DNA of 49,802 bases from Pelargonium nanum (GCA_036897485.1 JAYMTF010000147.1:1-49802); one strand, 5' to 3'; shown: positions 20,862 to 33,310, numbered from the stretch's first letter. The notes: generated by a model not told the origin, from the letters alone. Program-made: numbers and translations.

Positions 20862-23645
20862 TTACTGCAACTCATATGACGAGAAACTGAAGCCTGATCT
20901 TCCTTCATTGGTAGATTTGAGCTCAAGTTTCTGGAACGGGCTGCATGCAAATTCACAGAGTTGCATCAATACTACTCCAAGATTATATACTAATGAAAAA
21001 CAAAACACTAAAGTAAAAAGACAGTCTGGTTTACAATCATATGCTATAGAGGGTGAAAATATAAAAATCAAATAAATAAAAAATGTAAAAGACCTTGACC
21101 TAACAGGTAAAAGGGGAAAAACACCTGCTATTAGGATCATAATAGAAGCCATTGATGGAGCCATCAGCACATGAAAAGCAAACATAGTAAAAGCCAGCTA
21201 TTGTCAACCCACAGTCTGTTCCAACATTTACAAAGTGTTGCTCTTTCCACCTCTGCCAGCAAATCAAAGAAAATACAAATTATTCGACATACAGAGAATT
21301 ATTTCAGTAACTAATTATTGAAAATTCAACACCAACTAACCATAAAGATGTATGGATAGTTACTCAGGTCCAAAGATTTGCCACCATCAACCTCTACTTG
21401 GCTCTGAAAAGAGAAAGATCAAAGGTCAGAATCAAGAGAATATATATTCTAGTTATTACCAAAAATGTTATAATCTATTACCTGAAGGGGTGAAAAAGAT
21501 GGAAACTTTGTCCAGTGCCTAATGTCATCCTCTGGTCTTTTATGGATACAGAAAGAAAAACTTATAAAGACTGATTAAAATGAAAAAACAGGTTGCATGT
21601 AACAGATCAATGATAGAATAACGTACGTTGCTTCCCATTTGCCAGTGTAGAAAGTATAATTCTTGGTATCAACAATTTCGCCTTCCCAGTAGGTTACAAC
21701 CTGACATATAAAAAAGGTAACATATTGAAAACCAGAGGTTATTATGACAATTAGCTAAAAGCCTAAAACAACCACTAACTTTGATTAAATCTCCATCTTT
21801 ACTACTTGACTAGATAAGGTCACATTTTAAAGAGACCCAGTTGACATCTCATTGCATCCAATATGCCATGTCCAATTTTGCAATATCAAGATAAGTAACC
21901 AAACTACAATAAATGCACAAATAACTATGCGGATTTGCATTTGAAAGTTGCCAGTAGTGGATGATAATTGAGAATGAACTTCACTTCTGTTCATCTACTC
22001 TGCAGACTGATATTGCAAACGTATGAGAAAATAATAACAGCACCTCATCCATTTCCCTATACTCATTAACTAAATATCATATACAACCCAACATTGTAAG
22101 CTAGTATTACAGAGTTCTTGAGACCAAACAGCCCTTTTTTCACTTTCAGTGTCCTGTCTAATTGAAGACAGTGACATTTCAGAGTGCGTGTGTGTTTCAT
22201 TTCTCCAGCTCTAAATATCAAGGAACATCAGAAAAAGTATATGCCATTCAGAACAGATATAAAGGCCATTTTGATTGAACAAAAGAAGTTGCTTACAGGT
22301 GTGTCTGCCATTGGAACATTGAGGGCTTCCATGGTGCCACACAGATTCCCATGGTCGAGGTCACATCCCTTTATACGAACATTGACTCTCCATGCTTCAT
22401 CTTTTTGCAGACTAGAAACATTTTGAGTACCAGAGAAAGCCTGTAACATGGTTGTGATGCGAGGATAAAATAAAACTTCTCAAATAATGCAGAGAGAGCA
22501 AGCTATATATATCCATACACCAGTCTAACATTTAACATGCAGAGACTTCAGAATAGGTGAATTTATTTCTTCAAAAATGGCTAGTGTGTAGAAGTTTGGC
22601 CATCTCCACCCACCCAAAGAGAATTACCAAAAAGGGATACATACACGTGTTTCGTATTTTCCTTCTGTCAGTTATGCATATGCTAATAGCTTAACCATTT
22701 AGGGACAATTCAAAACAAATTTAGATCTAAAGAAAGATCCACACTTGTTTGAATATGTTAGCAGTTAACTTCTGCAGAAGAATGTTCTTATTGAACATCC
22801 TCATTAATTCAATGTAAGAACTTCAATTGTGCCGAGCTAACTTGGCAGAATGTAAAAAAATTATGCACTGCTTAAATTGCTGTTTGTGTCAGCTTGGATC
22901 CACTTCGACAAAAATCTAAAGCATACTATAAATTCATGCTCAAACTATATTGCTCACACAATGTCGGGCCCAAATTGTTGAGATAAAGCACAGAAACTAT
23001 CAAATCCCAGATCAATATAAACAATTTTCCTCGTACTGACAGTTCAAATGATAACAATCATTGCACAGAGTGGCAATTATAGAGATATCACTTGCAAATG
23101 ATCATTGCCATAGACTCTCTGTGGGATCAAAACGCAACATGATCGCTCAAATTGGATAATCTCAAGGCAGCCTCCCAATTAGGGAACAATAATCATCTCG
23201 TAACAGTGTCTAACAAAACTCGTAAATGATACAATGAAAATTGAAAACAAACGAAAAGCACTAATGAAAAAGATGACAAATCTGTGATCAAATAAAGAAA
23301 GGAAAAATGAATGAGAAATTGAAGAATCGACGATTCACCTGTCCTACGCTGAGAAGCGAACATGGTTGAGGTACGGTGGTCTGGCCGGAATTTGCACCTT
23401 CACGGATAAGCACCGATGGTGAGAAAATAGATCAAGATACTGAACGTAGGTTGGCTCTGTATCGGAATTTTGAAATTCTTGTAGCGAATTCAACGTTAGT
23501 GACTCGTAATTCAAGATCATGAGAAAAGATTAAAATGAAAACGTTGAATATAACCATGGAGAAACCCTAGCTCTGAGTCAGCGCGAATGAGAGAGGTACC
23601 TGAAACTTGTGAAGTCGCTGAGCTCTCCACTACTCTAACTGGCAT
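20862..23645 (-). CDS. GID4: GID4-type substrate receptor of the GID/CTLH E3 ligase
   Basis: Eight exons (23645..23600, 23397..23339, 22440..22297, 21700..21627, 21536..21482, 21403..21341, 21252..21125, 20940..20862) encode 215 residues, in phase. The protein is the Vid24/GID4 beta-barrel: FSGTQNVSSLQKDEAWRVNV, GNLCGTMEALNVP, VTYWEGEIVD, YTFYTGKWEA, DIRHWTKFPSF, YIFMRWKEQHFVNVGTDCGL, GFYYVCFSCADGSINGFYYD and PFQKLELKS. In yeast and human, GID4 holds the Pro/N-degron of clients in this barrel and docks them on the GID/CTLH ubiquitin ligase. The plant role is less known. The short N-terminal extension (MPVRVVESSATSQVSG) is plant-like. The C terminus is SGFSFSSYELQ, close to other plant copies. 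Introns 1 and 2 are long for this locus. The promoter carries a duplicated GGCCCA element. Confidence 0.9.
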
Positions 23646-23800
23646 TTTCTGTTACCTTATATTTGGTTCGTTGTAAAGAAATCGAAATCGAAAAGTGTAG
23701 CTTCAAAATCACGCGCTCGGAAATTTATACTCGTGCCTATTGCCTCTCAGCTCCGAAACTCCGACGTCATGTAATGGGCTTTTGGGTATAACCGACTACC

Positions 23801-23890
23801 GATTCGCAATAGGCCCAACAATACCTTGGTGGGCTTTTCGCCCTTTTCATTAAGATCTCAAGTATATAAATTGATTCGCAATAGGCCCAA
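23801..23890. promoter_or_regulatory. Duplicated 18-bp element with GGCCCA (site II) upstream of GID4
   Basis: GATTCGCAATAGGCCCAA occurs twice, identically, at 23801-23818 and 23873-23890, in the same orientation and 72 bp apart. GGCCCA (TGGGCC) is the site II core bound by TCP factors in many plant growth-related promoters. Further GGGCTTTT strings lie between. It is 150-250 bp upstream of the GID4 ATG. Confidence 0.55.
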
Positions 23891-25002
23891 TTTATTTGTG
23901 TTTAGAGTGAATACTAGGATGTTTTGAGCTCTCCATTTGTTTCTTCTTAGTAATCAAAGCTTAGTTGAAAAACTTACTGTAAAAAATGTTCCATCACTAT
24001 TGGTTTTGCTTTTTTCGTTCGGAGTAGAAATTCAGAGAGGTCAATTCCATGGCCACTTTCTTCAACAACTAGGCTTAAGCCACCACTAATTTTTTTGACT
24101 TTCTTTCTTCAAAGGCGTCAATTTAGGCACATGACAAACGGTTTTAGAGACTTATTAGAATGTTTTGAGATTGTGTATTCAATTTGAGCACTCAATGATG
24201 AATGTGTCAACCAACACAAAGATGAGTCTTGAGAATGAAGCAACCATGTCCCCTACTTATTGGTCATGACTTGCCACTTGCCACCCAATAAAATCTCACC
24301 TACTTACCAAATACAAGAATGTAACACATTACATTAGTCTCAATTCAAATTGAGTGCCAGCTTATTTATATTTGTAAAAAATAAAAAATAAAAAAATTGA
24401 ATTTTAACTAATTCATTTTTAATTATAGTTTTTGGCAATTAATGCACAATTAATAGACTGAAAATGGAAGTGAAACTTATTTTGAGTTTTTTAAATAAAT
24501 AAAAACACAAATTTTGAAAATAAACTTTAGTATTTGCTTGATCTACATGTGAATGTCAACTGTGCAGAATGCAAGGATCATTTGTTTCTTGAAGTAAAGC
24601 AGATAAATTGTATATAGAAATGTAAGATCTTGAAGAACACTTTGGATGAGAAAACCTGATAAGGGTAGTGGTTTTATTATTATAATGTTAATAAGTAGAA
24701 ATGGGAGTAACATGAGTCCACTCCGATACATTTAAGAATTTGTGGCATATAGAAAGGCCAAGGATTCTTGGATCTTGATTCTGTAATTAGCCAATAATGT
24801 GAGACAGTTTCATAGTTTTTTTATATAGAACATTTCATCTTGGCATCAATATATTATAATTATAACATACCCTGGGAATCCAATATTCTAAAAACACTAG
24901 GGAAAGATTTGATGCCATTTCATAGATAGCATATGTGTTTTGTAAATGTTAGCTCTAAAATATTTAAAGAACATGTTTTGAAAATTGGCACAACATATAT
25001 TC
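23891..25002. other. Gene-free AT-rich stretch
   Basis: No exon, RNA gene or clear transposon end is visible. It ends at the target-site duplication of a LINE fragment. Confidence 0.4.
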
Positions 25003-25317
25003 TTTTTTTTTTTTTCTTTTTTGGTAACAAAAGGAAGGAAAAACAGGAACTAAGTGGGCATAGCCCAGGCAGAGGTCACCCCAACAATATCAGCACGAAC
25101 CAAATCCGATAAGCCGGGAGGAACATAACGGAAGATCGAGACCCCCATATCCAGCGAGAAACCCATATTCGCCAAAGCATCACCTAGTTACCCTCTCTAT
25201 AGCAATGCGAGACCATCACATTCCATTCACAACAAAGAAGCGATTTAATATCCCGAAGAACATCAACCGCATCCCAACCAACACCACCATTGCAGTTAAC
25301 TTTTGTATATGCATGTA
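25003..25317 (-). mobile_element. 5'-truncated, inactive LINE fragment (RNase H end)
   Basis: Read on the minus strand the fragment encodes the C-terminal end of a plant LINE RNase H domain: WDAVDVLRDIKSLL, then VMVSHCYREGN, a stop and a 1-bp frameshift, then DALANMGFSLDMGV and LSDLVRADIVG to a stop. REGN...DALANMG is the classic motif of the RVT_3/RNase H module. A tail of A with a few G lies on the low-coordinate side. Near-identical 12-bp flanks, CAACATATATTC (24991-25002) and CAACATATACTC (25319-25330), with one mismatch, look like the target duplication. The 5' truncation and mutations mean it is dead. Confidence 0.75.
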
Positions 25318-25330
25318 ACAACATATACTC

Positions 25331-26147
25331 CGTTCAAATTGTTTAGGCATGTAACAACTTACAATGATAATAAGAAATTCGCCATGAAAGTTATGTTAGT
25401 TATATAACTTCATAGTTTACACTGTTCTGTTCAAAATAGCAAAATTCCTTCTTGGTATTGACTTGTGTCTAGTTTAAAGTGGCAAAATTATCTGTTAACT
25501 TCAAACAAACATAAGAGATTGACTTTTAGTTGGGAAAAAGATTTGATTAACAAGTAACAACAAGGTTACTGTAAGAACTTTAAGAAGACATGAAATTTTC
25601 AAGGACTCTTCCAATACCCAAACGAATGTAGTATAAGTTACACAAAATAATTACATTATGTCTTTATATTATTATTATTTAAAAGTTGATGTCGAGACTT
25701 ACTATTCTTCTAACTATCGTTTTCATCTTCGGGTCTCTTTTTCTGAATCGCTATGATATAGTAAAGTCATTTAAAGACCCTATTATGTTGCTTACTAGCC
25801 AGAGAGCCAACAATGTAGCTTAATACTTAGTTGAATTTGTTTTTCCTCTTTGGTGAATATCATTTTTTTTAATGAATGAATGTAGTTCTTGATTTCTGAA
25901 TAATCAAGCTTAGCTCCATTTGGAGAATTTTACATAATTGTAAAATAAAAATTCATAGGTTGTAATAACTAAAATTGAATATCATCACAGAACACTATAA
26001 AAATTATTGAGCGATAAACTCATGCTATACAAGAAAAAAACAAAAGGTTTCAAATATATTGACAAAATTCATAATCAAATGACTCAAAACATTCATCATT
26101 TGAACACAAAAATCGTATAATCTGTGATTGCACCCATCAAATCATCA
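25331..26147. other. Gene-free AT-rich stretch
   Basis: 3' side of the lectin receptor kinase gene. AT-rich, with no recognised exon or element. Confidence 0.4.
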
Positions 26148-28250
26148 CTATCTAGTGTGTAGAAGGGACAGAGGAGAAGTTGAAAGAGAAGCAAAGCTCA
26201 CACCAACTTGGCCATTTTCGCTAAACGGATACGTGTTCTTCTCAAACGACGACGAAGCAAACGAGCACAACAAATCATCAAAACCCTCCACGTCGATGCT
26301 ACACTCCGCCTTCTCTCCGGCGAACTCCCTCGGCGCCCTCAGGTTCTCCGGCACCTCCACCTCCCGGTTCAAGAACCGCACCACCTGTCTCATATTGGGC
26401 CTCGCCGCCGCTCCGTTGCTCGAGCACATGAGCCCCAATTTCAGCACCATCGCCACCTCGGACTCGTCGAACTCCCCATTGAGCCTACTGTCCACCGCCT
26501 CAAGCAGCCTCTCTGTCCTAAACCGGTCCCACACCCAATCCACGAGCACCAACTCTTCTGGGCTCGCTTTGGGCTCAATGGGCCTCCGCCCGCACGCCAC
26601 CTCCAGAAGCAGCGCACCGAACGCGAACACGTCGGATCCCGCGGTGGCCTTCCCGGTCCGCGGCAGCTCCGGCGCGAGGTACCCGAGCGTGCCCACGACC
26701 CGTGTTGTCCCCGGGTTCGACCCGTGCTCGTGGAGCCTCGCGAGCCCGAAATCGCCTAGCTTTCCGCAGAGCTCGCCGTCTAGAAGGACATTACTGGCCT
26801 TGACGTCTCGGTGAACCACCACCTGCTCGTACCCTTCGTGAAGGTACAAAAGCCCAGCCGCCACGTCCTTGATGATCTTGAATCTCTGTTCCCAGCTCAG
26901 CACCATTTTGGGCTCTTCGAACAGGAAGCTGTCCAAGCTCCCATTGGCCATGAAATCGTAGACCAGGAGGAGCTCGCCGCCGCGGCGGCACCAACCCAGA
27001 AGCTGAACCAAGTTCCGGTGGCGGAGCCGGCCGATGCTGGCGATTTCGGCGACGAATTCGCGAAGACCCTGTTTCGATTCGTGCGAAATTCGCTTCACCG
27101 CGACCTGGGTTTTTGAATTCGGGAGTGTCCCTTTGAAGACCTGACCGAACCCACCTTGCCCAAGCAGCTCCTTCTCTCTGAAACCTTTCGTTGCTTGCTT
27201 CAGCTCCTTGTAGGAATACCTGTGCGGCCCGATTTCGAGCTCCCACTGCTCTATTACCTCGGCGTTTTTTATTTTCCTGATCACGCAAATCGCAAAAACC
27301 ACCGCCGCGGCGGTGAGGATGATAGAGGAGACAGTGACGGCGATGGTGAGATTCGTGTGGCTCTTCTTCGGACCCGGAAGTGAGGGCAGAGAGCTGAGAT
27401 CGAGCTCTCTGGCTTGTCCAGCCATCTTGAAGCTCCAACCCGTTATGTAATGGGAGCTCGCGAGCAGACCCGTCGAAGAAGAGAACCCAATATACATATA
27501 TTCTTGGATGATCGGCGACAGATCTACTGGAAAAGACAATATTGGCGATCTGGGTCTGGACGAAAATGGCGAAATCGTGACATTGAGGAGACCCAGAACA
27601 GAGTCGTAATCGATCCACGCCTTGATCGATTTCCCGCACTTTAGGTTGAGGTCCAGCTTGGTCCCGTTGGCGGCGAAGTAGGCGGCGGAAGCGGAAGCAT
27701 TGGATGTCATGCTGTTGATGTCGACGCCGACGTGGTTATCGTTAATGTCACCGAACTCGAAGTCCTGGACTGTGTCGAACTCGACGGCGAGAACGTGGTT
27801 CGTGAAGTTACCGATATCGGAGGCGTTGAAGAGACCCAGGTACTGGCTGGGAAGGGCCTGGAGGTCCGTGGAGGTCGCGATGGTGAAGGCGAGGCCATGG
27901 CCGCCGAGCTTGGGGTACTCGGGGACGATGGTGAAGACGAAGGAAGTAGAAAAGGAGAAAGCTTTGCCGTCGGTGGAGTTCTTGAATCGGAGAGGTTTGG
28001 AGTAGAAGGCGTGACCCATTAACCGGCTGGTGGGCGTAGTTAGCCGGAGAATGCCATTTTGCTGGATCTCTGCAACTCCGGTCAGGGTCAGGTTGGTAGC
28101 ACCGCCGCCATTACCGGCTTCGAATCCGGCATAAAAGATGTCATCTTCAGCTACCTGGGACGATGATGGGGCTGAGAATAGGAAAATGACAGCAAAAAAG
28201 CATATGAGAAAATAGGACATGATAGTGGCACAAAATTGAATATGCTTCAA
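26148..28250 (-). CDS. L-type lectin-domain receptor-like kinase
   Basis: An intronless frame of 700 residues. Signal peptide about 1-32 (MSYFLICFFAVIFLFSAPSS); the second Met at residue 11 (28220) may be the true start. The legume-lectin ectodomain is about 36-275, with the metal-site pattern VEFDTVQDFEFGDINDNHVG intact (E157, D159, D168, N172, H173) and many N-glycosylation sites. The single membrane helix is about 301-324. The cytoplasmic kinase has P-loop GQGGFG (364-369), Lys386, HRD 480-482, DFG 500-502 and APE 526-528, so it should be an active RD kinase. Such kinases sit in the plasma membrane and link wall or extracellular ligands (ATP, NAD, carbohydrate) to immunity or development. 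The WELEIGPHRYSYKELKQAT linker suggests the clade IV/S.4 group. GC-rich coding, in contrast to its flanks. Confidence 0.93.
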   Translation of the reverse strand: MKHIQFCATIMSYFLICFFAVIFLFSAPSSSQVAEDDIFYAGFEAGNGGGATNLTLTGVAEIQQNGILRLTTPTSRLMGHAFYSKPLRFKNSTDGKAFSFSTSFVFTIVPEYPKLGGHGLAFTIATSTDLQALPSQYLGLFNASDIGNFTNHVLAVEFDTVQDFEFGDINDNHVGVDINSMTSNASASAAYFAANGTKLDLNLKCGKSIKAWIDYDSVLGLLNVTISPFSSRPRSPILSFPVDLSPIIQEYMYIGFSSSTGLLASSHYITGWSFKMAGQARELDLSSLPSLPGPKKSHTNLTIAVTVSSIILTAAAVVFAICVIRKIKNAEVIEQWELEIGPHRYSYKELKQATKGFREKELLGQGGFGQVFKGTLPNSKTQVAVKRISHESKQGLREFVAEIASIGRLRHRNLVQLLGWCRRGGELLLVYDFMANGSLDSFLFEEPKMVLSWEQRFKIIKDVAAGLLYLHEGYEQVVVHRDVKASNVLLDGELCGKLGDFGLARLHEHGSNPGTTRVVGTLGYLAPELPRTGKATAGSDVFAFGALLLEVACGRRPIEPKASPEELVLVDWVWDRFRTERLLEAVDSRLNGEFDESEVAMVLKLGLMCSSNGAAARPNMRQVVRFLNREVEVPENLRAPREFAGEKAECSIDVEGFDDLLCSFASSSFEKNTYPFSENGQVGVSFASLSTSPLSLLHTR

Positions 28251-30885
28251 AAATGGAAGCTGGGTTTATTGAATAGAAAGGTTGGTGAAGAACAGAGAAG
28301 AAGAAAATGGAGTAGAGTGAAGCATGAAAAAAAAGCAGCCCATGGGTTGGGTTCAAGGAAGCATCATTTGGTGGGGACTCTGGTTTTTGTAACTACAGCA
28401 AATTATGCTCTCAGCCCATTTATCTATCTATTGAATGTGCATTTACAGTCACTGTTGAAATAACTGGAAAGAAAAAAAAAATCAATTTTTTTAGATTGAC
28501 CCAACAAAACTTTGACTTCATGGAACAGTTTATTAGCAAATTATTTTAAAAACTTTTACATGGACCAACTTCAGTGTGTGTGTGGCAAACAAAAGTGACT
28601 GCATTAATAAAGGTGATTCCAATTCTAGTGGAGATTGGAGAAGCATGAAATGACCACATTGTAGCTAAGTGAGGAGGATGTGTATGGTGCAGACCTTACT
28701 GGTTCTGGGTTTGCTAAAATTTTGAGGCAGAGTATTGGCCAGTGTTGATTATACCTATGAGCTACATGCAAAACTATATAGTTTTGGGTAGAAACGTCGA
28801 TATGATAGTATAGAGGTCTAATATTGCACAAGTCGACTCATTTAACAATTGATCGGCATATACATTATTAACTGAAATTATTTATAGACATTTAATTGGT
28901 ATCTACTTAAAAAGTCCACTCATACACTAATTATGTCACTCAATGACGCAGTTTGCACAAAAATCTCTATTGGAGCTTAAAGTTTAGGATGTTGATAGCT
29001 CATGCCTCAAATGAGCCTCTATAAAAGTAAAAGGAGAGAAAATGTTTGTAAAGGCTAGAGTAGTTTCAGCCAAGCAATTTTTAGCTTTTATGTTTATAGA
29101 TATCGAAAATGATGCAAATGAATGTGCATGTAAGTTGTAACTTACTTGCATTACCATTACATGAATGCAGTGTTTCCCAAGTTTCAATTCATTGCATCAA
29201 TTGACCATAGTACTTTCTCTTGTAAAATTATGGGTGTTTTTTCATATTGCATGTGTAATGTCTTTTCTAAATGTTAAGGACAATCCATTTAATGTAGGTT
29301 TATGTCATATTTAAGTAGTTAAAACTTCTCACCAAAAAATGTAGACAATTTCTTATCCGGTAAGACAAATGTTTAAGGATAATCCATTGTAATTTACACT
29401 TTTTAAGTAATTAAATAAGCAAAATTTAGTCCAGCTGCAGTAGCTAAAGCTTCTGTATATATTTAGTTATCAATTCTTTTGAACCACTGGTTAGGTTATG
29501 TGCCATTTCAATTCTTGCCCAACAAATAAATATCAGTGTCCCTACAGCTGCTACACAATTAAATACAAATTCTTTCAAACTGCAAGTTTGACAATCTGCA
29601 AGAATTTGAAGTCAAGTGACCCCACAGTACCAATAAACTTGTGATGCTTGATAACTGCAATACAAAAATACCCTTAATTGGAAAGTAAAATATAAAGTTT
29701 AGGCAAAGAAACATGAGACTGAGACACTCCAATGAAGAAGCAAGTTAAGTTTGAAAATCAAGAAAGATGGTGAACTCCTATGTCAGCAAACCAATCTTTA
29801 ATTTCCAACTTGTTGAAATGCTATTGAAGATAAGAGACTCATGCTTCAAAGTTCAAACCCCACTCTCAGACTCTTCCTATTATTATAAATGAAAATTGTG
29901 GACTGCACTATTGAAAATGACTTCACTTTGGGTCTAAACCTTGGGTTCCTTCACTTATTAGTTTAATCTATGGATCAACTAACATTAGGAAAACTTTACT
30001 GACAAGTGCACTAAACTAATCTCAACAACATTAATTAACGAACGCTAAGGTTTGTGCAGATGTAAAGTTGATGTCATGCGTACGGTTGTAATGATGAATC
30101 GAGAATGTATTTATTTCAAAATCTGAATGATTAAAGGATTTTTTTTTCTTCATGTTGTTGGTGATTGTGAGTTTCTACTGTTACATTGGCAACATTTTAG
30201 TGGTAGAAGATTGTTAGTGAAATATATGTAAGATCATTCCAAAGAATTTATGTTGAAGAGCAATTTCAGAAATCATGAGCTATCTTGGGATGCTAAAATA
30301 CAATACAATGGGGTATTTGATGAATGCACCAACTAGCTTTTATGTTTGTTTGAGAGCATGGATAAGAATATTGCAAGTTGCTTAGGCACTGCACACTTTT
30401 GGACAAATCTTTGTTGTTTGTCTCTGACATTACAAGAATTCATCATGTGCTCTTTCATCTCAAAGTGATGGTGATGATTAAACTATTGCTGTCATGTTAT
30501 TATAAAATAAATCACTCATTTTTAATAGCAAAAGGATATTAAGAGTTGGAGCTTAGCTGCTAGCTAGTTTTGCAAGTTGAGCTTCACCCACCAAACTCCT
30601 TTTGCATAGATTTGCCAGTTGACTGGTTTTCAGTAAAAGTTGTGCTTTTGCCCTGCTTGGTTTGCCTTGAAAAAACAGGCAAACAAACAATACTTGAGGG
30701 TTGTTTAGTTGAGAAAAGTTACAAGCTTTTGAATTCAGTAGTGATGAAACAAGATATAGGTCTAGTTACATGACACGAACACGAAATGACTTAAATGGAA
30801 GTATATACCATACTATGTACGTGATACAGTTCGAGGAATGATGATGGTGACATAATCAATTCCATTATACATTTATGAGTTTAAA
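28251..30885. other. Gene-free stretch upstream of the lectin receptor kinase
   Basis: The left few hundred bases should be the leader and promoter of the receptor kinase; the right end is the 3' flank of the Rubisco activase gene. The middle is AT-rich with short meaningless frames. I recognise no gene or transposon. Confidence 0.4.
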
Positions 30886-33066
30886 CTAATACACGCAGCT
30901 CCCATTGTCACTCCTAGCTGTTGGATCGTAGTTCGCTGCAGATGGATCAGTGCATCCTTCCGGGACAGGAAGATTAACCTGTTGTGCTGCTTTCCCTGCA
31001 TCCAAACAATGTTACTCGTAATCTTCATCACCTGGAAACCAAATCTAAAAACCTTCCATCAAGGTCTTTAGGATCAGGATTCTAACCGTAGAAACTTCCA
31101 CTCTTGATGGCATCTTCATTTGCATCTCCAAGAGCTGCTTCTTTCAAGTACTTGTCAGCCAATTGTACTCTCTTCACATTATCCTGCTCTTGGACAAGCT
31201 TGTTTCCATACTCGAGAAGCTTGTCAAGAGTCATCTTTGGTTGCTCAAAAGTCGGGGGTGGATCCTTCGAGTTCACGAGCCTTTTCCCAATATTTTCGAC
31301 CCCAATACCCGATATCCAATTCCTAACTTCGTCGTCATACACTCTTGCCCTGATGGCGCCAAAGAAGTCTACAAAGACAGATAACATAATCATCAAATCC
31401 AAATGCTGTGTTTTGTAATCTCAAATTGAATACTTTATAACAATATTAGCTAAAAAGATCTTTGCAAAATTGACATAGATGAGCAGAGCTTACCAATGGA
31501 TTGGCCAGGGAATGAGTCTACAAGTTTGACAATGTCTTCCTGGGGGACATTGTCAGCCCGGAAGATACCAGAGCAGACTCCAATCCTATCTTCTCTAGTA
31601 GGAGCCCAGTAGAATTTTTCCATACGGCCATCACGGATGAGAGGTGCATACAATGTTGAGAAGTCATTACCTGTGACTATAATGGGAACTCGTGGGTTTT
31701 CCTCCTTATTGTACATACCGGGGAGCTGGACATTAGTGGGGTTATCGGCAATGTTCATAAGCGTAGCATTCACCATCTGGTTGTTTACTGTGTACTGTGT
31801 AGTTCCACCAAGCCTCCCAGCTCCTGCATCAAGATCGTTGATGAAGAGACAGCACATCTTTCCTTTCCTAATAATGTCTGCGGCCTCACGGTATCTTTGC
31901 CTAATCAATTTTGCAGGCTCTCCAGCATTTCCACTTTCCAACTCTCCAGCACTCATCATAATGGGACTGAGAATTCATAGGATCAAATGGTAAGCACAAA
32001 ACACATGCATGAAGGAGCTGTTCTACAACTCCTCCCTTATACAAAACAAGGCATAACCAACGACTCACTTGATTCCCATTTTGGCGAAGACGAGTTCACA
32101 CTGAAATGATTTTCCTTGACCTTTGCCTCCCCAAATACCCAATATAAGAGGAACCTGTCATGATAAACTATGATCACATCACAATCTCAAGAGATTGAAT
32201 TCACATAAACTATGATCACATCACAATCACTAACCTTTATGTTAGGCAAGTTCAAGAAGTTCTTGGTGATGTGAACAACCAGTTTGTCCATGAATGCAGG
32301 AGCAATGTAGAAACCATCCATCATGTTATCTAAACTATACCTAGAAAACAGTTAACAATCAAAATTCAAAACATGAACATTCATTCTATTTCTTCCAAGA
32401 AACTGATTCAAAGTCTTAATGTACTTACTGGCGAAGACCGGAACTGATGTAATCATACGAGCTCAAGACTGGATTGTGAGTACCGGTACCCAAAGGAGCT
32501 TGGAAGAGAGAGTCCACCATACCCTTTCCTCTGGTAATGTCCTGCTGGTCATCGGAAGTGTCAAGGACAAGTCCCTTCCACCTGTCCTTGGATGTCTGCT
32601 TTTGCTCATCATATTCTGCAACAACCTTCAACGAAACCCTAGGCTTGTGGGCAATCTTGGAGCTAACCTTCTTCAAGCTCCTGCCCAAGAACGCTGAGCT
32701 TGGAACTGAAGTTGCAGAAACTGAGCAATTCAAGCTCATCTGCATAAAAAAGAAACCCTTTTTTCAACACCCAATAACTAACAAGACTGAAATTCCATCA
32801 CCTCAAGTCCAATTTGAGCAGACCCAGGTCAAAAAATCTATAGAAACTAATCAATTCAAGTGTCACAGCTAAAAACAACAAACACCCATTTTCACTTGCT
32901 TCATTTTCTTCAATGTATACAAAACACATAAGACATAGAAAGATCAAGACTTTGGTTCGATGATAACAAAGAGAGAGCAGAGAAGAAAAGGGCGGGAAAA
33001 ACAGAGTAGTACCTGTGGTGTGTTAGGCCTGTGGACAGCTCCAACGGTGGATACAGCAGGAGCCAT
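30886..33066 (-). CDS. RCA: Rubisco activase, chloroplast (long, redox-type isoform)
   Basis: Seven exons (33066..33013, 32739..32429, 32340..32235, 32154..32069, 31966..31494, 31368..31087, 30995..30886) encode 473 residues, in phase. A transit peptide ([18 protein letters not shown] onward, to about residue 58) precedes the AAA+ ATPase core. Walker A is GGKGQGKS (166-173), Walker B is LFINDLD (226-232), and the Rubisco-activase signatures [20 protein letters not shown] and [10 protein letters not shown] are intact. The enzyme uses ATP to strip sugar phosphates from Rubisco in the stroma. The last exon encodes the alpha-isoform tail with two cysteines 19 apart (C452 and C471), which thioredoxin-f controls in other plants. 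If the last intron is kept, translation ends right after GSFYG (stop at 31082), giving the 438-residue beta form. Both isoforms are therefore encoded here. Confidence 0.97.
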
Positions 33067-33193
33067 TGGGTCCAAAAAGAACCGAACGGTGGTGATGAGA
33101 GTGAGTGGGGTTAAGAGGTAGAAGACGAAATGGAACTGAAAATGTATTTGAAGTTTGTGTTGATATGGTGGAAAGGGAGAGGGATTTGGAGGA

Positions 33194-33200
33194 ATTTATA
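33194..33200 (-). promoter_or_regulatory. TATA box of the Rubisco activase gene
   Basis: TATAAAT on the minus strand, about 130 bases before the ATG, the usual position for a plant TATA with a leader of about 100 bases. It precedes a gene expected to be strongly expressed in leaves. Confidence 0.6.
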
Positions 33201-33300
33201 GGAGTGAGCTTGGAGAAAGTGATGGAAAAATGTGAAAAATCTATGGATTTTGGTTTAGGAATCCGAATTTCTAATGGCCACACATTTCAAGGATGGATGT

Positions 33301-33310
33301 ATTACGTGGC
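33301..33310 (-). promoter_or_regulatory. G-box-like element upstream of RCA
   Basis: GCCACGTAAT on the minus strand, about 105 bp upstream of the TATA box. GATA-type strings (GGATAAATGGATAAT, near 33479-33493) lie farther out. G-box plus GATA is the usual light-responsive grouping for Rubisco-related genes. Function inferred. Confidence 0.45.

Noticed and set aside
26128-27639. Long open frames on both strands within the lectin receptor kinase
   Set aside because: They overlap the intact lectin/kinase frame in other frames and have no recognisable domains; GC-rich composition explains them.
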